Notes: generated from the letters alone by a model not told the origin. A stretch of DNA of 56,357 nucleotides from DAIDHZ01 sp035480255 (GCA_964630875.1 CAZVXF010000010.1:1-56357), one strand, 5' to 3'; shown: positions 34,885-44,863, numbered from the stretch's first letter. Made by a program: numbers and translations.

Positions 34885-37119
34885 TTATTGCTCCTTCGTA
34901 GGTATTTTTAAGCGAGACTTTGAAAGCATTGTTTTTGCTACAAAACGCTGAGCATCTGCAGCAATGACTTCTTGACCAAGCGTGATCTGTTCTAAAATAG
35001 GATCAGAACTCGCTTGTCTTTTCTCAAAAAAGAAAAAAGAAATATTCCCATCTGCGGGTACATACACTGGCGACCATTCATTAGGGTTCATTGTAAAGAC
35101 TTGCTCTTTCATCCATTCATCCTTTGTCGTGCGCTGAATTAAATTCGTTTTTTTAACCAATTTAAACTGGTTCAAAACGTCTGGCTTGTCTTGCTGACAA
35201 AGCCATGCGGCATTCTCTGGATTTTTCAGTAACGCAGCTCGTGCGTCACAAGCCTGTTTTTCTAAACGATGAGTCGCATAATTTGCAAGCGTCTCTTTTT
35301 CTTTGCCAATTTTCTTTAACAAATCACTAAAGATAATTTTTGCAATTTCTTCCTTTACTGTTGAGTAATGTTTCCATTCGCCATCCTTTACTTGAAAGAG
35401 TGTAGGATGTTTTGATCGGATTTTCTTATATTCTGTTTCTAAAAAATGATCCGATACAAGGCTCATTACACCAAGATCTTTCGCCTCTTGAAAAGTGAGA
35501 ACATGAGCATCTCGTTCTTTCTCAAGATTGGTAAATCTGTAAAAAGTTTTGCCCTGATCGGAATATCTTTCTAGAATTTCGTGAACCAGACAATCGCCTG
35601 TTGCCGCGCTTTCAATCAAAGCAGCAAGTTCTCTTGGATTTTCAATCTCTGACACAGAAATCCAATCTTTTGCAATCGACACTGTCTTCTCTATGCTTGG
35701 AGCCTCTTGAAGCATTTTAGCAATTAAATCGCCTTGTTTTTTTGCCCACTCTCTTCTCGCAAACTGATCAATTTTTACACGATTCGCAGTCGTGAGATTT
35801 TCGATTGCCCGAAAACGATCTTCATTGGTATTGGCTTTTTCCAAAAATGGGAAAGTATACACTAAAAGATCCCAGTTATTGGATTCGAGTTGCCAATCCA
35901 AAACAGCTTTGAGCGGTGCACGAAGTCCGATTTCATCAATGGATATGGAAGCAATATTCATTCGAAAAGAAGTGTGAACAAGGAGAGGGAAACTCTCTGC
36001 TATTTTTTCCACTGAAAGAACAGTGTTTGGGAGAGTTAGACTATTGGAAAATCCAGAAATTGCATTCAAATAAACCTGAAAATCGATAAAATCTTGACCT
36101 GTTTTTAAATGAAGACTTTCTGGCCATTCATATTTTTGAATCACAAATTCTTCTTTAGAAAATGCAGCAAAGTCCCGATAGGGAAGATGATCCACGAAGG
36201 TTGCATTTCCAACTTCCTGGAAATATCTGCGGAATAAAAGAACAGATCTCCATGCCTCTACAGCACTCTTTTCGTCAAGGCCTAAGGATCGCAAATGGTC
36301 TTGAAGTGTCAATGTTCCTTTCCCAATCTTTTCTAATGATTCCTGAAAATTATGAACAATGCTTGCCTTTGCTTCTTCATATGTAACTGTATATCCTTTT
36401 ATCTCTGCATATTTTGCGACATTCAAAATAAACTGCGCAGATAAATCGACGAAGTTAGCGCCAAACCAGTCGCTCACAGTATGAAAACCAAAAATGGACA
36501 TATCTGCATATTGCAAATAGGGGTCTGGTTTTAACCACGAAGCCTGTTTTGTATATTGTGTTAAAACTCTGCGGATGAATTCAGGTGGACACATCGCCTG
36601 CTGCTGATACAGATTTGAAAGATGAGAAAACGTTTCAGGCGATACAAGACTCTGACTTTTTAGCGCTTCCCACTCTTTTGTTATTGCAGGGACAAACTGC
36701 TCCCAAGCAACAGATGCGCTAATATATGGTGCCTCTGGATTTTCATATCCGCGATAGTTTTTCGCTCTTTCCAAACGAGTTGCGAGATCTTCCTGCAGCT
36801 CCTCAAAGTATTCATCGACAATCAGCTCAGCAATCCCATTTGCGAGTAAATCATTCCGAATCACCCCATCATTGCACAAATTTGGAATGACACCTCGATC
36901 CATATCCATTCTATCTGTTGAGATAAAACGGGTGAGATGTTGTAAGGTTGAAAACATGACGGGAGTTCCATCAATATTCTCTGCGACTTTACGATCTTTC
37001 GCGCTTGTTTCATACGACATATATGTGTCAAAAACGCCAGTAAATGTAAAAGAAGCAATAATGAGAAAAGTAACTAAGATGAAGAATGCTTTTTGATATT
37101 TTTGGAAAAAACTTAGCAT
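34885..37119 (-). CDS. PpiD/SurA-like membrane-anchored periplasmic protein
   Basis: 744 residues: a single N-terminal membrane anchor (about 10-29, AFFILVTFLIIASFTFTGVF), then a SurA_N-like region with KVAENIDGTPVMFSTLQ and LLANGIAELIVDEYFEELQEDL, and a long helical body. I see no clear parvulin (PPIase) signature, so it may be a chaperone-only PpiD-like protein. In other bacteria PpiD meets polypeptides leaving the Sec channel. It follows proS by 9 bp. Confidence 0.65.
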   Translation of the reverse strand: MLSFFQKYQKAFFILVTFLIIASFTFTGVFDTYMSYETSAKDRKVAENIDGTPVMFSTLQHLTRFISTDRMDMDRGVIPNLCNDGVIRNDLLANGIAELIVDEYFEELQEDLATRLERAKNYRGYENPEAPYISASVAWEQFVPAITKEWEALKSQSLVSPETFSHLSNLYQQQAMCPPEFIRRVLTQYTKQASWLKPDPYLQYADMSIFGFHTVSDWFGANFVDLSAQFILNVAKYAEIKGYTVTYEEAKASIVHNFQESLEKIGKGTLTLQDHLRSLGLDEKSAVEAWRSVLLFRRYFQEVGNATFVDHLPYRDFAAFSKEEFVIQKYEWPESLHLKTGQDFIDFQVYLNAISGFSNSLTLPNTVLSVEKIAESFPLLVHTSFRMNIASISIDEIGLRAPLKAVLDWQLESNNWDLLVYTFPFLEKANTNEDRFRAIENLTTANRVKIDQFARREWAKKQGDLIAKMLQEAPSIEKTVSIAKDWISVSEIENPRELAALIESAATGDCLVHEILERYSDQGKTFYRFTNLEKERDAHVLTFQEAKDLGVMSLVSDHFLETEYKKIRSKHPTLFQVKDGEWKHYSTVKEEIAKIIFSDLLKKIGKEKETLANYATHRLEKQACDARAALLKNPENAAWLCQQDKPDVLNQFKLVKKTNLIQRTTKDEWMKEQVFTMNPNEWSPVYVPADGNISFFFFEKRQASSDPILEQITLGQEVIAADAQRFVAKTMLSKSRLKIPTKEQ

Positions 37120-37128
37120 ATCGATTCC

Positions 37129-38640
37129 TTAATATGATCTAGCAAATAGTACACGAGATGGACTTTTCTCACCTGAAAAAAGACAACACCCCTCTACATG
37201 TTTTATGTGATGCGGTATGCAACGTATCGTGACATTCAGCTCTTCTTTTACTTTTCTTTCAAATGCTGCGTCACGATTCCAATGGCAAAGAGCAAACCCT
37301 CCACCAATTTCATCTTCCTTTCCTTTAAAAAAGTCATAAAAATCTTTTTTATGATTGATTTCTACAGTATTTGCCTCTCGGAATTCAGTCGCTTTTTTTA
37401 GGAGATTTTTTTGTATTTCTTCAAGTAAATGAGGAACTTTTTCTCCGATTTCGCCACGCATCATTGCAATTGTTTCTTTATGAGGCTTATCTCTTCGTGC
37501 GATACCAAACTTTCCAGCTTCGATTTCCCTTAAGCCCACTTCGATTCGCAGAGGCACTCCTTTTTTAATCCACGACCAGTTTTTTTCACCGCCGCGCATA
37601 TCTCTTTTGTCCACAATGACTTTCACCGATTCGCCATGATACATCTGTTTTTTAAGATCACTTGCAATGCCTTCTGCGTATTCGAGAACTTTAGACTTTG
37701 TCTCTTCATTATGAATCACAGGGATAATGACCACGTGTGCAGACGCAATTTTTGGAGGAAGAACTAAACCATCATCGTCACTATGAACCATGATGAGAGC
37801 CCCAATTAAACGGGTCGTCACTCCCCACGAAGTTGTCCAAGCCAATTCTCTTGTCCCTTCAACGCTTTGAAATTGAATTCCACAAGATTTTGCAAAATTT
37901 TGACCCAAGAAATGAGAAGTTCCTGCTTGCAGTGCTTTCTTATCTTGCATCATGGCTTCAATTGTATATGTATTGACAGCACCCGGGAAACGCTCTCCCT
38001 CGGTCTTTTCCCCGCAAATCACCGGAACTGCGAGGGTTTCGTGCGCAAATTCTGAATAGAGTTGCAGCATTAATTGAGCGCGCTCTTCCGCTTCATTTCG
38101 ACTCGAATGCGCAGTGTGTCCCTCTTGCCATAAAAATTCAGCTGTTCGCAAAAACATCCGCGTACGCATTTCCCAACGAACTACGTTGCACCACTGATTG
38201 AGAACCAAAGGAAGATCCCGATAAGAATCAATCCATTTTGCAAATGCATCGCCAATGATCATTTCAGATGTCGGTCGAATGATGAGAGGCTCTTCCAGAA
38301 CACCCGCAGGAACTAATTTCCCATCAGGCCCTTTCTCTAGCCGATGATGGGTCACAACAGCACATTCTTTCGCGAAACCTTCAACGTGTTGCGCCTCTTT
38401 TTCCAAAAAGCTTAACGGAATCAGGAGAGGAAAATAGGCATTGACGCATCCCGTTTCTTTAAAACTCGCATCCAGGCGTTTTTGAATATTTTCCCAAATG
38501 GAATAACCCCAAGGTTTGATAATCATGCACCCGCGTACTGGGGCATGCTCAGCTAAATCGGCAGCTTTCAACACAGCCTGATACCACTCAGGATAGTTTT
38601 CGCTACGCGTCGGTGTAATTGCAGTTTTCATTTTTGACAT
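37129..38640 (-). CDS. proS: prolyl-tRNA synthetase, archaeal/eukaryotic type
   Basis: 503 residues, class II synthetase. Motif 1 region PVRGCMIIKPWGYSIWE, motif 2 RPTSEMII...WCNVVRWEMRTRMFLRTAEFLWQEGHTAH, anticodon-binding domain from about 300, and a C-terminal zinc-binding-like domain ending FARSY. The WQEGHTAH block, lack of the bacterial editing insertion and the terminal Tyr mark the archaeal/eukaryotic (ProS type 3) form. I recall that C. trachomatis has the longer bacterial form, so this gene may be of different origin. ATG 38640 preferred; ATG 38631 is also possible. Confidence 0.93.
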   Translation of the reverse strand: MSKMKTAITPTRSENYPEWYQAVLKAADLAEHAPVRGCMIIKPWGYSIWENIQKRLDASFKETGCVNAYFPLLIPLSFLEKEAQHVEGFAKECAVVTHHRLEKGPDGKLVPAGVLEEPLIIRPTSEMIIGDAFAKWIDSYRDLPLVLNQWCNVVRWEMRTRMFLRTAEFLWQEGHTAHSSRNEAEERAQLMLQLYSEFAHETLAVPVICGEKTEGERFPGAVNTYTIEAMMQDKKALQAGTSHFLGQNFAKSCGIQFQSVEGTRELAWTTSWGVTTRLIGALIMVHSDDDGLVLPPKIASAHVVIIPVIHNEETKSKVLEYAEGIASDLKKQMYHGESVKVIVDKRDMRGGEKNWSWIKKGVPLRIEVGLREIEAGKFGIARRDKPHKETIAMMRGEIGEKVPHLLEEIQKNLLKKATEFREANTVEINHKKDFYDFFKGKEDEIGGGFALCHWNRDAAFERKVKEELNVTIRCIPHHIKHVEGCCLFSGEKSPSRVLFARSY

Positions 38641-38857
38641 AGCGAGGAATAGTATCAAAAGATTCGATTGTCTTCAAATCTCCTTTCGCGACGAGAAAAT
38701 ATGATCCCTTTTTGATTCAAAATGGGCTCTAGTGTTTTGTTTCCACTCCACAATTAAAAAAAAGCATATACTTAATAAAATATATAATTTATGTAATTAA
38801 AATCTACAAAACAAAAGTATTTAATTAGCATTTGGCTTAATTACGAAAATAATTAAC

Positions 38858-40084
38858 ATGCTAAATATGTCAACAACTACACAAATCACTCAATCAAACA
38901 ATAGACTCTCTTTCTCTAGAGAATCTAGCCCAAATGACTTTCAAACAACTGCACTCTATCGAGCTTTCACATCTGTTCCTGGAGATGACAGGAGATGTTC
39001 GACTCCCACGCAACATGCATCGGCTTTTCAAACAGTCTCCTCTCACTCTAGAAATATAAGTCAGATAGAAACTTCAAATTGCATTACCAGCAGAACTTTC
39101 CAGGTGTTGTCAACACCCCCTCGTCGATCTAATACAGATACCTTTTCAAGAGAATCTTCCTCGCAGCATAATGATGTTCCTCCGCCTAACAGCATTTCAT
39201 TGTGGAATTTATATGCTCTGAATAACGATGCAAAGAATGGAAACGGACTCTCTCTTGCTGAGCTTGAACAATCCAGTAAACGAAACGACTTAGCTGCAAG
39301 AGATGCACGAAGAGTTGTATCTCGGATTCAAACCGAAATAAATCGGTCAACAATTGCGTATATTATTGGTGAATCTCCAACTCCAATCATTGATACCGAA
39401 GGTCGATCTCCAACTCCGATGGTTCCTCAGGAAGACCGATCTCCAACTCCGATGGTTCCTCAGGAAGACCGATCTCCATTCAATGGTGAATCTCCTCCCG
39501 CAGCACGTTCTAGTAAATCACAAGATGATGATTATTTCGATGATTCCAATTGCGAGAAAGCAAGTGATCTTGATGAACAATGGTGGCAACAATTTAATTC
39601 TCCCCACAAAAATCGCAGAAGCACGATCTCGCCTTCTCAAAGTCGAGAAGTCAGTCCTAGCAGAGCTCCCTCCGCTATATCATCCCCTCTTCCTCTTTGC
39701 TCAGAAAATCACACTTGCAAAGATCGATGGTATCGTTTCCCGGAAGCCGATCTACCTGGGATTATTATTGATTCGCATCAAGCAAAACATGTCGTAGGGG
39801 CATTATTTGGAAGCTATATAGGCGCGCACGGAGATAAATTTAACATAGAACATTCTACGGCAGAAGGATTAAAAAACGTGCTCGACTATTTATTGAAACA
39901 GACTGAGTGCAGTGTTCTTAACTCAATCCCTAGATGTTTAACAAAGACCGAAATTGTGATCGACGGCATTCAAAAAAAAGATTTGCCTTACGATAAGATT
40001 AAAATCTCTTCGATTGCTTATTTACCAGAACAGCTATCGTGGTGTTTTCACACATTCCCCGTCCTACCCAAGAGAAATACCTAA
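38858..40084 (+). CDS. Ser/Pro-rich effector-like protein with 11-residue repeats
   Basis: 408 residues. Residues 1-280 are low-complexity, rich in Ser, Pro, Thr and Arg, and include tandem 11-residue units RSPTPMVPQED with a degenerate unit before and after. The last 120 or so residues (from about KDRWYRFPEADLPGI) look globular and carry four Cys. No signal peptide or membrane segment. A disordered Ser/Pro-rich head with a compact tail is common in secreted chlamydial effectors (inference). It has an AT-rich upstream region of about 200 bp, and its 3' end overlaps lplA by 21 bp on the opposite strand. Confidence 0.65.
   Translation: MLNMSTTTQITQSNNRLSFSRESSPNDFQTTALYRAFTSVPGDDRRCSTPTQHASAFQTVSSHSRNISQIETSNCITSRTFQVLSTPPRRSNTDTFSRESSSQHNDVPPPNSISLWNLYALNNDAKNGNGLSLAELEQSSKRNDLAARDARRVVSRIQTEINRSTIAYIIGESPTPIIDTEGRSPTPMVPQEDRSPTPMVPQEDRSPFNGESPPAARSSKSQDDDYFDDSNCEKASDLDEQWWQQFNSPHKNRRSTISPSQSREVSPSRAPSAISSPLPLCSENHTCKDRWYRFPEADLPGIIIDSHQAKHVVGALFGSYIGAHGDKFNIEHSTAEGLKNVLDYLLKQTECSVLNSIPRCLTKTEIVIDGIQKKDLPYDKIKISSIAYLPEQLSWCFHTFPVLPKRNT
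39371..39478 (+). repeat. 33-bp tandem repeat in coding sequence
   Basis: Two perfect adjacent copies (39404-39436 and 39437-39469), a degenerate copy before (39371-39403) and a 9-base partial copy after (39470-39478). Each unit starts CGATCTCCAACTCC and encodes RSPTPMVPQED. The perfect identity of two copies implies a recent duplication or active slippage. Confidence 0.93.
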
Positions 40085-40765
40085 TTTTTTTTGAAAAGCT
40101 TTTTCTAATCGGCGGCCGATCTCGTTACGTGTTTTAGGAAGAGCTTTTTGATCAATGGGAGCGAACGTAAATACACTCATCGCATTGACAACATCTCTTT
40201 TTAGCAACTGCTGTAATAATGAATCATCAGGAGTTGCTAAAGAGATCGTCCCTTGATGCAAATAGCCTTTTTTTGTCTTTCTTTGGGCAGCCCCTGCAAT
40301 TTTCATTCCATTGTAAACCACATCATATTGTGTTGGCCTTGCCATACAAAAATGTTGGCAATCTTCACCAATACTTACGAAAGAATCGGGAATGATCTGT
40401 GCAGACAAAGAAAATAGTTCCTGTATGACTTCTAAAACAATTTCATTCACAAAACGATAGTTCTCAAGAGTGTTGTCAGAAAAATGTTTATGAGATGAAG
40501 GCAGTAAAAAAGAAAAGGCATAATCCCAGATATGGAATACAATGCCTCCACCTGTTGGCCTCTTAGCAAGGGAAATTCCCAGTGTTTTTGCCGTTTCCAA
40601 ATGGATATGATTTTCAGGCCGAATAAAATGACCATAAGTCAGACTTGGATTTTTCCAATCGTAAAGATGAAGGATCGGATCATCCCCTAAGTCTTGAAGC
40701 AGAGATGCATCGAGAGCCATATTCTCAATTGCAGTTTGAACTCCCGATTGAATGATTCGTAGCAT
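40064..40765 (-). CDS. lplA: lipoate-protein ligase A family protein
   Basis: 233 residues of the BPL/LplA/LipB fold. RPTGGGIVFHIWDYAFSFLLP near residue 70 is the lipoate-binding RxxGGG signature, and MKIAGAAQRKTKKGYLHQGTI holds the catalytic Lys region. It would attach lipoate (or octanoate) to carriers such as GcvH or pyruvate dehydrogenase E2. ATG 40765 is preceded by GGAAAG about 10 bases upstream and is preferred to TTG 40783. It is divergent from clpC, the same pairing I recall in C. trachomatis. Confidence 0.9.
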   Translation of the reverse strand: MLRIIQSGVQTAIENMALDASLLQDLGDDPILHLYDWKNPSLTYGHFIRPENHIHLETAKTLGISLAKRPTGGGIVFHIWDYAFSFLLPSSHKHFSDNTLENYRFVNEIVLEVIQELFSLSAQIIPDSFVSIGEDCQHFCMARPTQYDVVYNGMKIAGAAQRKTKKGYLHQGTISLATPDDSLLQQLLKRDVVNAMSVFTFAPIDQKALPKTRNEIGRRLEKAFQKKLGISLG

Positions 40766-40839
40766 AAAAATTTTTCTTTCCAAAGAAAAAGGATCAGTAT
40801 ATTAGTGCAGTATAGTCCAAAAAGGAATAAAATAGCCGT

Positions 40840-43362
40840 ATGTTTGATAAATTTACGAACCGAGCGAAACAAGTCATTAAACTCGCCAAGAAAGAGGCTC
40901 AGCGCCTCAATCATAACTACTTAGGCACTGAACATATTCTGCTCGGCCTCATGAAGTTAGGTCAAGGAATCGCTGTGAATGTTCTTCGAAATCTCAATTT
41001 AGATTATGACGCGATCCGTACAGAAGTTGAGCGTTTAGTAGGTTTTGGACCCGAAATTCAAGTATACGGCGACCCTGCATTAACCGGAAAAGTGAAAAAA
41101 GTTTTTGAATTCGCAAATGAAGAAGCGGCAAGTCTGAATCACAATTATGTGGGTACCGAGCATCTGCTATTAGCCCTTCTTCGCCAAACTGATGGTGTTG
41201 CTGCGCAAGTTCTTGAAAACCTAAACGCGAATTTAAAAGATGTTCGCAAAGAAGTATTAAAAGAATTAGAAACATTCAATCTTCAATTACCACCGATTGG
41301 TGCAACGCCCCCCAATAATCCAGCGGCGCCCCCGGGATCCCGTACTCAAGCCGATCGCGCGGCAGCTCCAGGTGCTGATAAAATGCCAGCGCTCAGAGCT
41401 TACGGCCATGATTTAACAGAGATGTGCCGTGAAGGGAAAATGGATCCCGTGATCGGCAGAAGAGAAGAGGTCGAAAGACTCATTCTCATCCTTTGCCGTC
41501 GTCGAAAAAATAATCCTGTACTCATTGGAGAGGCAGGAGTTGGAAAAACAGCGATCGTCGAAGGCCTTGCCCAAGCAATTGTCAAAGGCGAAGTTCCTGA
41601 CAGCTTGCGCAAAAAGAAACTCATTTCTCTTGATCTTACATTGATGATCGCAGGCACAAAATATCGGGGTCAATTTGAAGAGCGCATTAAGGCTGTCATG
41701 GATGAAATCAAGAAAAATGGAAACATTCTTCTTTTCATCGATGAAATTCATACAATTGTGGGAGCCGGAGCTGCAGAAGGAGCCATTGATGCATCCAATA
41801 TTTTAAAGCCTTCTCTATCTCGTGGAGATATTCAGTGTATTGGTGCAACCACTCTCGATGAGTATCGAAAGCATATCGAAAAAGATCCAGCTTTAGAACG
41901 CAGATTCCAAAAGATTATCGTTCAACCTCCAAGTGCTGAAGAGAGTATTTCTATTCTGCTTGGACTCAAAGCAAAATACGAAGAACATCACCGCTGTGTT
42001 TATACTGATGCTTCGATTAAAGCAGCTGTGCTGATGTCTGATCGCTATATTTCTGGCAGATTCCTTCCCGATAAAGCCATTGACTTACTTGATGAAGCAG
42101 GAGCCAAGGCGCGCATCTCCGTCATGCATCAACCATCCGTATTAACAGAGCTCGAAACGAAGGTTGAAGAAGCAAGAGTTGCCAAAGAAGAAGCCATCAG
42201 CCATCAAGAATATGAAAAAGCAGCGCGACTGCGCGATAACGAAAAGAATGCGCGCGAAGAGCTACAAAAAGCAAAAGTCTCTTGGGAATCGCGCAAAGAC
42301 GAACATCAACCGATCGTGGATGAGGATGACATTGCCAATATTGTCGCAAAACAAACTGGCGTCCCAGTGACTCGTCTGACCGAAGGAGAAACTGAAAAAG
42401 TTCTCAAAATGGAAGAAGAGCTTAAAGGTAAAATCATCGGCCAAGATGATGCACTGAAAACTGTTTGTAGAGCCATTCGTCGCTCTCGCGCAGATATTAA
42501 AGACCCAAATCGCCCAATTGGAGCGTTCCTCTTCCTTGGGCCTACAGGCGTTGGAAAAACGCATATGGCGCGTCTTCTTGCTTCTCACATGTTCGGCGGA
42601 GAATCTGCTCTCATTCAAGTGGATATGTCTGAATATATGGAGAAATTTGCCATCAGCCGCCTCACAGGATCGCCTCCTGGGTACGTTGGTTATGATGAAG
42701 GCGGCCAATTGACTGAACAAGTGCGTCGCCGTCCATATTCAGTCGTTCTCTTTGATGAAGTGGAAAAAGCCCACCCTGATGTGATGAACCTTCTCCTTCA
42801 AATTCTCGAAGAAGGACGTCTGACAGATTCAGTCGGCCGTAAAATTGACTTCCGCAATACGATCATCGTCATGACATCAAACCTTGGCGCTGATCTGATC
42901 CGCAAGTCAACAGAAGTTGGGTTCCAGGCTAAAGAAAACTCCATCGACTTTAAAGTCATGCAGGAAAAAATCGAAGGCGCCGTGAAAAAGCACTTCAAAC
43001 CTGAATTCATTAACCGTCTTGATGGCCTTGTTATCTTCCACACACTTGACAAAGCAGCTCTAGCGCAAGTGGTCGATCTTGAGCTCAAAAAACTATCATC
43101 TCGCCTCACTAAAAAAGGCATTCATGTCAAACTCGATGATGCTGCCCGTAATTTCCTCGTCGACAAAGGGTATCTCCCAGAAATGGGTGCAAGACCACTC
43201 CGTCGCGTGATCGAACAAAACCTCGAAGATCCTTTAGCCGAAAAGCTATTGCAGCATCCAAACGTGGAAAAGAACTATCAAATCACGGTCAAAGATGGGC
43301 AAATCGCTTTCATTGATCAAGATCCAGAGAAAGAAAAGAAAGAAGAATTAGTGACTCAATAA
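40840..43362 (+). CDS. clpC: Clp protease ATP-binding subunit ClpC
   Basis: 840-residue AAA+ unfoldase that feeds substrates to ClpP. N-domain with two repeats (about 1-145, NHNYLGTEHILLGL and NHNYVGTEHLLLAL), first motor with Walker A GEAGVGKT near residue 230, an UVR-containing middle domain (about 420-470, SHQEYEKAARLRDNE), second motor with Walker A GPTGVGKT near 567. The UVR region and N-repeats identify ClpC rather than ClpA or ClpB. Followed by a terminator. Confidence 0.96.
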   Translation: MFDKFTNRAKQVIKLAKKEAQRLNHNYLGTEHILLGLMKLGQGIAVNVLRNLNLDYDAIRTEVERLVGFGPEIQVYGDPALTGKVKKVFEFANEEAASLNHNYVGTEHLLLALLRQTDGVAAQVLENLNANLKDVRKEVLKELETFNLQLPPIGATPPNNPAAPPGSRTQADRAAAPGADKMPALRAYGHDLTEMCREGKMDPVIGRREEVERLILILCRRRKNNPVLIGEAGVGKTAIVEGLAQAIVKGEVPDSLRKKKLISLDLTLMIAGTKYRGQFEERIKAVMDEIKKNGNILLFIDEIHTIVGAGAAEGAIDASNILKPSLSRGDIQCIGATTLDEYRKHIEKDPALERRFQKIIVQPPSAEESISILLGLKAKYEEHHRCVYTDASIKAAVLMSDRYISGRFLPDKAIDLLDEAGAKARISVMHQPSVLTELETKVEEARVAKEEAISHQEYEKAARLRDNEKNAREELQKAKVSWESRKDEHQPIVDEDDIANIVAKQTGVPVTRLTEGETEKVLKMEEELKGKIIGQDDALKTVCRAIRRSRADIKDPNRPIGAFLFLGPTGVGKTHMARLLASHMFGGESALIQVDMSEYMEKFAISRLTGSPPGYVGYDEGGQLTEQVRRRPYSVVLFDEVEKAHPDVMNLLLQILEEGRLTDSVGRKIDFRNTIIVMTSNLGADLIRKSTEVGFQAKENSIDFKVMQEKIEGAVKKHFKPEFINRLDGLVIFHTLDKAALAQVVDLELKKLSSRLTKKGIHVKLDDAARNFLVDKGYLPEMGARPLRRVIEQNLEDPLAEKLLQHPNVEKNYQITVKDGQIAFIDQDPEKEKKEELVTQ

Positions 43363-43372
43363 GAAAATCAAT

Positions 43373-43404
43373 GCGCAATGGTCTTTTACTATTGCGCTCT
43401 TTTC
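43373..43404 (+). terminator. terminator after clpC
   Basis: GCGCAATGG pairs with CTATTGCGC (one G-T pair), loop TCTTTTA, followed by TCTTTTC. It also overlaps the stop of the convergent gene at 43389, so it probably acts for clpC and perhaps for both. Confidence 0.75.
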
Positions 43405-44699
43405 AAAGAATATTTCTCCCTAAAAAAAGGGTATGTTCTATATGGGCTTATGATCATTTGATTGAATGTCACAGGCCTCTGAAGATTGAGTGTCACAGGC
43501 CGCTGAACAAATAAACTAAGAGCTCGATTTGCACATCGAAGATTGGCAGAATCAACTTGTTTGTTGGAAAGCTGATCGATCCCCTCATCATCGCTTACGC
43601 CCGTCTTTCTTGACTGCTGCATTCCTCCATCTGGACTCTCTGTCGGAGGTGTCAATATTGTGATCCCCTCTAAAATAGGACTCAATGTTTCCACTAAAGG
43701 CAATAATTCATTGTGATTAAAATGAGCCACCTTACAAAATTCTGAAATGAGTTTTTGCTGATCCGGAGTTACATCTTGCGCCACCAAGACTGCACTCTCC
43801 TGAATCAAACTGTCGAAGTTACAAGTAATTTCATCATCTGTTACTTCAAATAAGACATTTTTCACCACAACTCGTAATACGAGCAGTTCCCCACTTCCTT
43901 CTGTTTCACCCGTTTGCTCATTTATTTGCAAATTTTGAGGAATGATCATTTCATATTGGAGTTTATCAACTCTAAAACCTTGGTCCAACAATGTAACTTT
44001 TGCATGTGTTTTTTTCGCAGACGCTTTCCAGTATTGAAAAATAAGAGGATTGTTGATTGCGTCACTTGCCATTCTTAAACCAATTCCGTGACGAAAAAAA
44101 GCATTTCCAATCTCCTGAGTTCCAAATAATAAAGAAGAACGCCTCACTTGATCACTACAAAAACTCATAACGTTATTTTTTGTATTGTCTCGATCGATCG
44201 TACTGGCCCGTGAATCAAATAGAGGATTGTTTTTCTCGTCGTAAATTTCCAAAGTTATTTGAGAGGAATCTCGTTCCAACATATCCTTCATCACTAAGCT
44301 AGGAATGGGATTCTGTTCATCCATTTTCTCTGTTTGCTCTTTCATTGCCTTATGGATATCTTTAAACACCTCTTTGATTTCACCCTCTGCTAATAAGCTA
44401 CTACGGGGGTTTTTTTCAGTCGTTCCAATATTTTCTTTACAAGCATTGTTGGCGCACCCATCAATTAGCCGATACAGGATCAATCCACCGACAACAAATG
44501 CGGCCACTGGAATGATGAATAATGCTGGGAGATGTACAACAGCCACGGCTCCAGCTGCGATTCCCGCTACCAAAATATAGAGCGCAACCTGCCCGACCCG
44601 CCTCCAGGTTTCTGTCTTGTCCGTATCATTCATTGTCACAACTTTTTGTGATCTCTCAGGACTTTGATGAACTATTTGATTTGTTGTATTTATATTCAT
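43389..44699 (-). CDS. Inc-like hypothetical membrane protein
   Basis: 436 residues. A bilobed hydrophobic domain lies at about 35-82 (VALYILVAGIAAGAVAVVH then LFIIPVAAFVVGGLILYRLI), the topology that defines inclusion membrane proteins in chlamydiae. The remainder is soluble, with a long acidic/polar region and no known domain. Such proteins are inserted by type III secretion with both ends in the host cytosol. This is inference from topology. It is the first of several unusual genes between clpC and mreB. Confidence 0.65.
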   Translation of the reverse strand: MNINTTNQIVHQSPERSQKVVTMNDTDKTETWRRVGQVALYILVAGIAAGAVAVVHLPALFIIPVAAFVVGGLILYRLIDGCANNACKENIGTTEKNPRSSLLAEGEIKEVFKDIHKAMKEQTEKMDEQNPIPSLVMKDMLERDSSQITLEIYDEKNNPLFDSRASTIDRDNTKNNVMSFCSDQVRRSSLLFGTQEIGNAFFRHGIGLRMASDAINNPLIFQYWKASAKKTHAKVTLLDQGFRVDKLQYEMIIPQNLQINEQTGETEGSGELLVLRVVVKNVLFEVTDDEITCNFDSLIQESAVLVAQDVTPDQQKLISEFCKVAHFNHNELLPLVETLSPILEGITILTPPTESPDGGMQQSRKTGVSDDEGIDQLSNKQVDSANLRCANRALSLFVQRPVTLNLQRPVTFNQMIISPYRTYPFFREKYSLKRAQ

Positions 44700-44863
44700 A
44701 ATAATAATTAGTTGTTCGCTACCATTATAACATACAAATGAATTTATTCGGTTTGTAAAAAAATAATCACACTAAAAGCACCCATAAAAATAGTTGAATT
44801 ATAATTATAATTTAATATATAATACAGTCATTACTAAACAGAGGGAAGTCGGGAGGAGTTATA

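Noticed and set aside
39371..39478. CRISPR-like repeat
   Set aside because: The units are adjacent without spacers and stay in the coding frame; this is a protein repeat. I saw no CRISPR array or cas gene in the window.
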